DNA of 64,000 bases from positions 68,488,326-68,552,325 of the forward strand of contig NC_134830.1 in NCBI RefSeq assembly GCF_004210375.1, read 5' to 3'. Source of the stretch: Tachypleus tridentatus (Eukaryota; Arthropoda; Merostomata; Xiphosura; Limulidae). Under the pieces are notes generated by a model. That model was not told where the DNA came from. It did not search any database and saw only the letters and a program-made list of their open reading frames with translations. Positions within the stretch are counted from its first letter, which is position 1, and every line of letters begins with the position of its first letter. The position numbers were made by a program, and so were the translations under genes. Positions 47,501-59,500 of the stretch are shown piece after piece.

Positions 47501-50500
47501 ATAAGCCTGGCATACATACTTTCACGTCCATTTGTATGTGTACAGTCTTAGCATTCAACAGTAAATGTTTTGAAGTGTTGCTTAAACCGAATCTTTACTG
47601 TTTAATGTGCCTTTTATTATGGTTTTGTGCAATTTCTTACGATCTTTATTAAGAATCACCATCGTAGTTTACGATAGGAGGTGAATATGCTAGAAACTCA
47701 GGGTGTCTGACTTTGCTGTTTTGATCGTGCATCACATTAGGTATTATTCAAGTTGAATTTCTAAATTGCAAATTGACAACCAGTAAGTTATGTTCTTTAA
47801 AGACCCGGATAAATAACTACGAGAGGCGTAATGTATTAATTAAACTGCACATTTTACTACTCAATGTGTCAATAAAGCTGTCCATAAATTGTACTTTGCA
47901 GCTTTTAAAAAGGATGACGAACTTAATTCATGACCAAAGTAACAAATACGTTTATTTTTAGTTTACTATTTTCCCGCAAGGCCCGACATGGCGAAGCGTG
48001 TTAAGGCGTGCGACTCGTAATCCGAGAGTCGCGGGTTCGCATCTCGGTGGCACCAGAATATGCTCGCCCTTTCAGCCGTGGGGGCGTTATAATGTAACGG
48101 TCAATCCCACTATTCGTTGGTAAAAGAGTAGCCCAAGAGTTGGCGGTGGGTGGTGATGGCTAGCTTCCTTCCCTCTAGTCTTACACTGCTAAATTAGGGA
48201 CGGCTAGCACAGATAACCCTCGAGTAGCTTTGTGCGAAATTTCAAAAACAAACAAACATTTTCCCGCAAAGCTACGCAGTGGGCTATAAGTGCTCTGTCT
48301 ATCGTGAGGAATCGTATCCTTGATTTTAAACATCGGGACAGTAGATGCAGTAAGAGCCGTAATTCTTTTATTTTATGCATACGATGGTGGTTGTAAACGT
48401 TTTTATACCTATTAAACATTGTCCTATTAAACCTTTGTCCTTGGTAGTTTGTCGTATTTAAGTTCAGCGTACGTGGTTATTTTCTTTTAAAAAAGGGAGC
48501 ATTGAAACTGGAAAATCTTCTTTGAGCGTCAAGATAAATATCGGTCACAAAGTTCCGTTATATCGTTTCAGCTACATAGAAGTACATGTTTCAGCAACAG
48601 TATAGTCATACAAAATATCTTTCAAGAAGTATGAGTCAAAATGTCTTGCATGTTCATAAGCTCCTTAATGTAGGTTAATTAGATGCTGTAGGCCTAACTA
48701 GTTCGTGTCATGAACACAAAACATAACTTTACTGGCCTTTGTTGTTGCTAGTTGCTAACAAAATACTCCTTCGAAATAAGATAGGAAAATTTTTGTGAGA
48801 AGGGTCAAAGATCGAAAGACATGTTGCATTTACATGACACACTTTCCACGGACAAATCATTGTTAATGAGGGGGAAAAAATATTTAGAATGTCAGGGTAA
48901 TGCTTATGCTTAATCTGTATGATAGATGTTCAACTTATTTTACTTGAGAGGTTTTGTAATTTTATACGAATTAACAAAAACACATTTTAACATTATGTAA
49001 GTTGAACACGATTTTAAGTTTGTATGGATGACGTGTGTCTTGAAATAGAATTTCATCTGTTAATGAAATCATATATACTGTGTTAAAACAACTGAGGAAG
49101 TTAAATCTATCAGTAAAAGTTAATAATTTCACACCCAAACGTTGTTTCTTTCTTATATATGGCTATCTTTCATTAGGTTCAAGTTATGTTCAGTGTTGTT
49201 TGCTTGTTTAAGAGCAAAGCCATAGTGGTCTATCTGCTATGTTCACAGCGGGGAATCGAGTTTTGTATTTTAGCATTGTTAGTTCGTAAACTTACCACTG
49301 TTCCCCTGGGGAAATTGTGTTCAGCATAATTTTGAGATAAAAATAGCAAGAAATAAAAATTAATGCCACTTTCACTCTAATTATTCATCAACCATTACAT
49401 ATTTTTAGGCATTTTCTTTCTTTCTCTTATTGGCCTGGAGTGCCCTTGTAATTAAGGCACTCGAGTCACAATCTGATGGTCAAAGGTTCGAACCTTTTCA
49501 TCATATATGGTCGTCCTTTCAGCTACGGGAAAGTTACAATGTAACGGTCAATACAGTTATTCGTTGTTGAAAAGTAGCTGATGGTGAATGGTACTGTCTG
49601 TCTGTCTTCTCTCTCATCTGTTACTTCAAAAATCAGAGGCGCCAAACACAGACAGCTCTCGAGTAGCTTTTCGCGAAACAACACAAAGAAAAACAAACTT
49701 ACTGTTATCCAGTTTACCAACAAGACTGTTCATTTAAGATAAAAACGAAGGTGAGAGTAGAACAGATCACATATTGCTCAAATAGTGGGAGGGTTTGATT
49801 CATCCAACTACACACAAAAAAAAAAAGATCTGACTTTGTCTACGGGGTCCTGGTTTGGCGTCCTTGCCTCGTTTCTTTGTATCTATGATCAGCAACTATA
49901 GGTGACTTGTTCGTATTTATTCTTCCGTGTAATAATCCACCATGTTATAAAATAAAAAAAAACTTTGGCAGGTTGAAATAAACAACCTTCTCTTCACAAC
50001 TTTTAAGCCCTTTATTATGCCAATAAATAATAAAATTCAAGGTTAAGAAATATAAAAAAACCTTCTGTCTGCCCCATTTTTCCTAAAACTTCGGACGAAA
50101 ACTAATGATTCGCTTTAGTTAGCCTAATACAATCCCATTAGGGGTTTACACGAATCACTGAATTTGCAAAATGAATAAAAAGTAAAAACATTTATCTCAG
50201 ACTCCCGACAATTATTACCAAAAAAAATATTGGACTTCCCCTGCCCATGACTATTTGTAAATAAGCCTGATTGTCTCACCCAGTTTGTACCATCTTTTTG
50301 TTATTCCAGGTAAGTAACTTAACATGAAATTAGATGACACCCTGGTAGCTAATGTTTAACATGGTTAATCACATGTTAATCGAAAACATTGGTTGTGAAA
50401 TGACAAATTTTTACAGAACACTGAGTAACAAATTTTAGTCTATAATTTTCAAGTACTTTTACTTAATTTTGGATTTATTTTTCACCTGTGAATAAACCTT

Positions 50501-53500
50501 CCTTCAATACACAATAGTTACTTACAATTCAGATTAACCTCTAATTCGAGTTTGAGTATTTTTGTGGTTTGTTAGAGTTCACTTATTACATCTATTCTCT
50601 GCGATCATGTAAAAAGCTCTAGTGTGGTGGAACAAAATGTAATGTTGCAAAACAGCATCATTTTCTTATGCTTATAGATGCTTAAGTTGCATGAACAGTG
50701 TAGCAGAAGTCAAGTTCAATTGCATCAACAAACTGAGGTTCTCGTTAGAAATGGCTGGAGAAGACCAAACTAATAAATCCCCTAACAGGTACCCATCATG
50801 CCTTAATCAAACTTCACTGTTGTCTATATACCAAACTAACATGTCCCCCCCCCCAAGAATTATAAAAAAGTGATACTGACTAAAAAATTTATAATATTAC
50901 AAAATTCGGATTGAGAATATTTAGAACTAACTAGTTTACTAAAACATCATATTGGAAGAGTTTTAATTACAGCAATTCATTCCTCTTTAACAAAAGTAAA
51001 ATTCGAACTCGTTATGTACGCAAGTTACTTTTTCTTGATCGACGACCTGTAGTATGGAGATATAGAAAAAGGTTACTTCGCACATGCGCAATGCAAAAGA
51101 GCAAAAAGTTTAGTTGTATGCACTGGCTAAGAATTAAAAACGGAAGGCAAAGTTTATGAGTGATTAGTCCATTCTTGTTTGATTTGAACTAGAAATGTAG
51201 TTTGACTTATATTCATGATTGTAAATTTAGAGTTCGTTTTTATACATTATACAACACAATTAAAGATGCTAATTTTCACAAAGCATACTTAAATACAGTT
51301 TGTTCTTTTATAACTTTTAAAATGACGAAAAATCGAAATCGTCTTACTTGAGAGAAGGCTTAGACAGAAAAGACTTGGAGTATACTTGAAAGGTGTTCTT
51401 AATGGAATGCATCTGTCTAGAAAGTGCAGACTTTTTTCATACTGTTGTTTCAAACTTTTTTATTAGGGAATCTCAGATTATGTAAAATATAAATAATAAT
51501 TTCATTTAGATGTTGTATGTATATTAAAAATGTTATTTTATGTTTTTTTTTGTCCACTAATCAGTTCTTTACAGTTTTAAGCAAACTGAGTTTATTTGAC
51601 TGTTGTACGTATTTTTAAAACGATTACAGGTCAGAATATTACATAACATATTCAGCTTTACGTTAATTTTTTTACCCGAAGTGGAAGCCTAATGTAAAAA
51701 TCTCTAATCTGTTATAATAATACTCCGTTTTTTCAGTCCAGAAAATGCGCAGTTACATTATTATCTAAATGCGAAAACGCATGCATTTCATTTTAACGAA
51801 TGTAAACACAAGAAAGATATAAATATATCTTAGTAGACATTTTGTACAATAACGCATTAAAAGCTTATAAAAGCTCTAAAGAAAGGTTTAAGAGACGAAG
51901 TTTATCGACTAATATTAACAAGTACGTTTTATGCCAAAAATACATTAAAACACAAAAAATCAGTCAAGCTACAAGCCAGGTGTTTGGGCCGCTTGACTTG
52001 CGATCTGAAGGTCACGATTTCAAATCTCCATCACACCAAACATGATCGCCCTTTCAGCCGTGAGGGCGTTATAATAATCGGTCAATCCCATTATTCGTTG
52101 GTAAACGAGTCGCCCAGGAATTTACATGGGTGGTGATGACATACTGCCTTCCCTCTAATCTTACACTGCTAAATTATGGATGGCTAGCGCAAATAGTCCT
52201 GGTGTAGCTTTGCAAAAAATTCAAAAAAGAAAAGAAACAAACAGTCAAGTCACTGCAGCTGGAATTCAGACTTTAGTGAAAACAGCCAAACACGGCAAGA
52301 TGTTTATTGACAAATACAAGAATTTAGTAACAACACTGAGAAGGTTCTTTCTAACACCAGTTTTTTACACATAATATTACAAAAACTGTATAGCTTCTTA
52401 CTAGTAAGCGCAATACGACATATAACGTATCTGAATGGTCGTCAGAATCTAGAGAAACGTCTTCCAAAGAATAACTCGGATCGACTGGACTTGTTGCATA
52501 ATCTGTTCCTATAAAAGCCACAGTAAGAAACGAGATTCCAAATTTCATACAGTTGAAACATTCGAACACGACAGAAACTTGAAAGAGGCCAATGAAGCTC
52601 AGAATGACAATACAATTTTATTGAACGTTCGAGGTGAATACCACATACGTTAGAAAGGCGTTATGCCATCAAAGTTGTGTGAATAGTTATGTTACCTCAA
52701 AAGTTTTAGAACATCTCACACACCGATTCTGAACAAACTTTTCATGTTTTAGTTGACTGTATATATTACAACCTTATACACCAGAAGCGAGTGTTCAGAC
52801 TGTCTGAATTACTCGTTTGTTTCAGAAAAAAAATCTTCCACATCAAACAAGTACAACATATTCGGCTCACAAGTTACCTGCTCACTATAGTCATTTTATT
52901 ATTATCCCGATTCAAAAGGGACAGGGACAATAACATTTCAGTAATTAGAAGTAGGGTAGTGCCCTATAAAAGAATAATGTTTAAACGCACTTAAAACGGC
53001 ATTGCTCCAGTTATGTATGTATGGATGTGAGGTAGATAAACGCAGCACACTTCGTATTTCAGCAGGCATTTTGAAACCAGAATTTATTTGTTTGCTTTTC
53101 AAATTTCGCGCAAAGATACGCGAGGGCTATCTGCGCTAATCGTCCCTAATTTAGCAGTGTAAGACTAGAGGGAAAGCAGCTGGTCATCATCACCCACCAA
53201 CAACTTTTGGGCTACTTTTTTACTAACGAATAGTGGGATTGACCACCACATTATAGTGCCCTCACGGCTGAAAGGGCGAGCACGTTTGGTGTGACGAGGC
53301 TTCGAATCCGCTATTCTCAGATTACGAGACCATGCTGGGCCAAGCAGAATTTTCAGAAAAAGGGTTCGTCTCATCCAAGAAGTTATCTGTCACCACGTAA
53401 TATAAAGGTAGAATAATCGAAAGAAGCTGTGCCCGAACGTTTTCTTATGTTTGTCAAATGACTTGTTGACAGTGATACCTATTGGGCTGCTGAGTAGCAA

Positions 53501-56500
53501 TATGCAATCTCAGAAGATAAGTTTGTATGTTTGTTTTTTGAATTTCAAGCGAAGCTGCACGAGGGCTATCTGTGCTAGACGTCCCTAATTTAGCAGTGTT
53601 AGACTATAGGGAAGGCAGCTAGTCATCACCGCCCACCGCCAACTCTTGGGCTACTCTTTTACCAACGAATAGTGGGATTGATCGTCACATTATAACGCCC
53701 CCACGGATCAAAGGGCGAGCATGTTTGGTGCAACGGACATTCAAACTCGCGACCCTCAAATTACGAGTCGAACGCCTTAACCCACCTTGCTATGCCGGGC
53801 CATCTCAGGAGATACTGGGAGAAAGAGTCTTGTGACATCCGAGTGTCCCTTGTCGTGCTGCACTGAAACTGTAACACCTTTTCAATTAATCCTTTTGACA
53901 TAGCTATATCATGAATACAACTTACGTAAGAATCACTGACACACTTGTCCATTTGATGGTACAGTTATTATCTTTCGCTGTTTTGATCCTACGAATTTCC
54001 GAATCGGAGCAAACATCTTTCTAGTACACTAGAGACTCGTTTTACCAAATATCATTGAAATATTATGATTAAAATTGAAATTAGATCAATAAACTCAATT
54101 CAAATAGTATATTACGAGAGTGTAAAAAGTTGTATCTGTTGTTATAGCAACCAACTATGGTTTCAGTTTTCTAAATGTCATTAATGTTGTATTTCAAGTG
54201 ATAACACAATATAATGTTTATCCATGCATCATGTTTTAAAAGATTTTTTGATAACAAAATTTTCATTTTTCAATCAAAATTGATATTGAAACAGGTAGCT
54301 ATGACACCTTTATATTTTTGAATATCACGAAAAACGTGACCACTTGTGATTAGTAAAACAGGCAGATCTGAATGGTAGGTGTATTCATCTTTCTAATGAT
54401 ATATAATGTACCCATATTAGAGATAAAGAAATTAAACTTGAAAGAATCCAATCCTTGTTGCACGTCTCTAGTGATTTTACAAAGTTAGAAAGCATTGATT
54501 AAGCATAAACACCGGTTTTAAGTTAAAGAAAAAACTAGTTTTCTTTTTTAAAGTTTTGGACTGGATAATTTTATGAAGGATTAAGTTGATGTTGGCTTTC
54601 GATTTTATTGTGAAATTACATTTTATATCCATATATAAAAATTACAGACTAAGAACTTTGCATTAAAACTATTTTGAATCCTCATCAAGTTGTCACAGTC
54701 CATGTCGCCGCGTCAGGTCATATTCTATTGAATGATAGTGCATCCTTATAAAAGCCATGCAGCTTCCATTGAAAAGGACTCCATTATAAGGCTGGCACGT
54801 TCAAAATACAACTCTAGTTGATGATAGCTTTCCATAATACATCTAATGTGCAAAAATGACAATTTTTCAGCTCCCGTCTAATCACACAGAATTCCATAGG
54901 AGTTGCATCTGATACATGTTATTCCACTGCGTTTGTCACATGACTTATTAATTTTATTCAAAATCAGTTTAATATAACTTACTCAATCCTCTGTATAGGA
55001 TGTTACTGTAGAAATGAGTAGATACGGTGTCGTCCTATCATTTTGTGGAGATGATATTTTTAAACATGTTTACGAAGATTTGACATTCATTACGATATAT
55101 TTTAATCAAACTGTCTTTTAAATTACCAGAACAAGTGTCGTAATGCCAAGTCTCAATACTCTAACTGCCATTGTTCACGAGGTATGGCGTGACTATATCA
55201 TGAAATGAACAATATCTTGCTCGCTCTTATTTGTTTCAGAATTTTGGGCAAAGTTACACAAGAGCTATTAGGTTGTCCAGAAATAAATGTCGGAATTCTC
55301 ACGATGATATTTAGAAGCTCATTATTGAGTAACTTATTGTTGGCTGGTTGGTTTAATCCAACGTTTTTCGCTTACAAGGTGTCTTAATTGTCTGCTGTTT
55401 CAACTCTACTTAGAGTAAATTTCACAACCACCAAGACAGCATGGACAAGAAGGACTTTCGTTTGATTTTCTTCTATGACTTCAAACTTGGACGAAAAGAT
55501 ACCGAAACTACACGGAACATCAACCAGGCATTCGGCCATGGATCTGTTACTGAACGTACAGTTCAACATTGATTTCAAAGGTTTTGACATGGAGATGAAA
55601 ACACATTAAGGGAAGCAGTTAAGACAGACCCTCGTACAACAGTACGTGAGCTTGCAGAAAAGCTAGGCACAAGCAAATCAAGCATTGCAAACTATTTTAG
55701 TGCGATTAGGAAGACAAAAAAGTTGGATAAGTGGGTTCCACATGAGCTTACTGAAAATCAACAAAATCGGCGTTATGAGACCTGTCAAGAATGACGCTCC
55801 AAAAATTGAACGAATTGGAATCGAGGTTCTGCCTCATCCACTTCATTCCCCAGACATTTCCCCAACAGATTTTCATTTTTCAAACACTTTGACAACTTTC
55901 TGAATAATAAACGCTTTCAAAACGAAGTGGATGCAGAAGAATCTATCGGGGAGTTTATTGGCCATAGAAACTTTGATTTCTACAGCAAGGGCATAAACAG
56001 CATCATTACACGTTAGCAAAATTGTGTTGAAGTAAATCGTGCTTATTTTGATTAAAGCATGTTTTACAACACTGGCTTATACTTTTCCAAACTTCGTAGT
56101 TTAAAAACGACGTTTATTTCTTGACGGCTTATTATTTGAGCAGTGCCTTCCATAACTCTCAGCTCGTAATGTAAATGTAAGGCTAGTACATAGTAGACAC
56201 CGTCAACTTTTAGGCTACTGTTATGTGGTAGAATACTATAATCCAACTGCCACTCTTATAGGGCAACACGACCTGAAAGTACGGAGGACATTTTGGTAGT
56301 GAACTATAAATACTGGGATTAAGTCTATAGTTTCTTAAGTAATGTAAAATAAAATAAAATTCCCATTTAAAAATACGCCAATCTTTTCGTTTGATATTTT
56401 TCTTCTAACTTTTATTTCATTACTAATGCACGTGGCCGTATGGTCCAAACAACAATAATAATAAAACATGAAATGTACAAAAATAGTGTAAATAAATTTA

Positions 56501-59500
56501 ATGTTAGACATAAAATATTTTATCCAACTGAACCAAGAATGAATTATAGTGTTGATAACAATCCCTAACAGGTGGTTTTTCCGCATGGTTCAATGCCATT
56601 AAACCTAAACAGCAATTGAAGGGGTTTGAAATTTGCAAACCTCAACTATCATATATAGCTTCAAAAGTAACAACATAACCGTTATTGATTTATGACTCTT
56701 CCGTAAAAGTTTGTTTGCTAAGTACAAACGGACATAAGGGGCTGCCCGTGTTGTTCGAGCAAGGAATATTAAAACTCAGTTTTTATCGCTGAGTTACTGG
56801 AGTAGGATGGGGAAGAGTCGTCATAGCACATCGAAGTGGCTTGACATTCTTCGTGACACCTACCCTCAGTGAAAAGCTGAGAGTTGATTTGTTACTCTAG
56901 TTTTTAATTGAGTATTTGGATCACAGTAGTACATACCGTGAGATTAAAATGTGCAGCATACGTTTGATATTAGTGTGCTTAAAATGTAAATGGTTCTAAG
57001 TAAACTAATTCCCATCATTTAAAAATGAAAATCACTGAGTTTGCTTTATTTAAATAAAGTAGCTTTCAGCAAAAAACTGATGCAGAAGAACAGAACTTAA
57101 CGTAAAAATTAATAAAAGTTAGAAACTGTCCTCCTCGTAAAACACTGGACAATTAGAAATACGGAAAATTGATGTATGAACCATCAGCTGCAGAGACAAA
57201 AAAGAAGACAGTGAAAGTTGAATACATTTATAAACAAATAGCTGTGATATCTTAAACGTATTGTGTACGCTGATATGGTAATAACTGTGGTTCAATCATG
57301 AAATTAGCTCTTCGATCTGCAATTCCAAGCCACTTTTGACTAAGCTTACTAGCACGTAAATACTTCTTTAAATCTGGATACACCACTTGCCCCGTTTTGT
57401 GTTCTCTAGTTCCTTATCCAAACACTTAGTGACCAAATGATTGTCTAACAAAAACTATAGTTAGACTGTATACGATTCCTGATGTTTTGTTTGTTCTCTT
57501 GTTGAATTTCGCGCAGTTACTCGAGAGCTATCTGCGTGAGTAACAGAACAGATGTAATGCAGCTAGTTAAACCCATTTACTACTAACTCGTGGGGTCCCC
57601 CGTTAATACATCGGTAAGTCTACGGACTTATAACACTGAAATCAGGGGTTCGATTTCCCTTGGTGGACTCAGCAGCTAGCCCGATGTGGCTTTGCTATAA
57701 TAACACACACTAACTCGTAGGATACTCTACTTGTAAGCGTGATTTCATCATCATCTATGTAACGCAAAATGTGGAAGATTTGTGAAAAAAGTGATACACA
57801 AAACACGACTGATTTATAAACTCAAAAGGACAGAGATTTGTACTGCGTTTGTACATGCGTATTCAGTCGATGTTGTTAGTTGAAGTGTTAATATTAGTCC
57901 CAACGTTATAAACAGAGATGATGTCGCAATAATATAGTGTTTTTATACCATTTCATGGCAGATTTCGAAAGAATAAAATTACCATCACTGCTTTATCTCC
58001 AACAAAGAGTATATCAAATCCAAAAGGCTCTGACAATATACAAATGTGTTAACCAACTCGCTTTATATACCATGTGTTCAGTGTTATTATGTGAACGCTT
58101 ACATTTAATAATAATTCAAGTACATAGGAAACCAATGCTGTGGGTAGCTGAATGCAGAATAAAGTCCTCATTAATTTATAGCTCACCCCACTTCCTATAA
58201 TGGTTCAGAGGTAAGTCTGAGTGCTTATAATGATATAAATCGAGCTTCTTTACCCGTGGTGGGGATACCACAAATAGCCCTTTTTGTAGTTTTTTTGATT
58301 AATAAGAAATAAACAATCAAACGTTCATTTCTAACCATATTTAACTGGTATATTGCAAATTAATTACAAAACACTGATCCAGTTGAAAGGAAACTGGGAG
58401 AAATCGTCATTCCCATTGCTAAAATAATTAAAATTCGTTTTCCATATTAACAAATATGCAGGGGTTACGTTTCGGCTGTTACAATAGAGAAACATGCGTG
58501 TACCAACAATCGTACTTATCTCCACCGACCGTTAGAAAAGTTGATTTTTAGTTTTCTGTCAGTGGGTCTTTTGTTAATTATTATTGTTAAATATTAATTT
58601 TGATCTAATCTGTGACTCATCAATAAGGTAATAAAGTTCACGGTATTTTAAGATATGTGGGTTATAATGTATATTAATACAGTTTCTTCTTCTGTGGAGG
58701 GCATTATATTGTGAAAGGCAATCGGTCCACTGATGTGTAACGCTTACGTTGTCTTCCTTGTAGTCTATCACTTCAAAATCAGGCAGAGCTGGCGCAGATC
58801 ACCTTCGAGTAGATTTGAGCGAACTTCAATAAATCGCAGCAAATAGTCCTCTTCTTAAGTAGTTACAATTCAGGCACTGCTATATAATAGTATACACAGT
58901 TAAAATTTTGTTAAATCCTTGCCATGCCTTTATTAGGCACATATGGTCGGTGCTTTGGAACTCCAGTTTCAAGTGGCACCAGCGGATGAGAACTAGCGAT
59001 CTTTTTCCCAGGACGAGATGCCAGTCCATCAAAGGTTAGCCACCAGCTGGGTATGATGGGAAACTGAGGTTAAGTGTCTTAATCAAGTATACAACAACAT
59101 GACACGAGCTAATTTTCATCGCGCAACTATCCACCTGCGAGTTCCAGGCGCGTAAGAACGGAAGATAATGGAAACAGAAGACAGAATGAAACATTACATA
59201 CTGCTATGGAAATATAAAATATTCTAAAGTGCAATAATTCGCAAATTAAAGAATCACTAATACGTTCATTATAACTAAAATACTCTGCTCATAAAGTGAA
59301 ATACTATCCATCATTAATTCCTATTTATTAGTCTGATTGATTTGTTTGTTTTTCGAATTTCATGCAAAGCTACTCGAGGACTATCTGCGCTAGCTGTCCC
59401 TAATTTAGCAGTGTAAGACTAGAGGGAAGGCAACTAGTCATCTCTACCCACCGCTGACTCTTGGGCTACTCTTTTACCAACGAATAGTGGAATTGACCGT

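Larger units (their letters stand above)
55232..56290 (-). mobile_element. SINE-1, minus strand, split by a mariner
   Basis: The tail part (TTTCAGAATTTTGGGCAAAG...AAGAGCTA) lies before the mariner and the body part (GCAGTGCCTTCC, CACCGTCAACTTTTAGGCTAC, CACGACCTGAAAG) after it, in the expected order. Confidence 0.7.

Noticed and set aside
57937-58200. Plus-strand 87-aa ORF
   Set aside because: No leader, no splice context, next to a SINE-2; nothing supports a gene.
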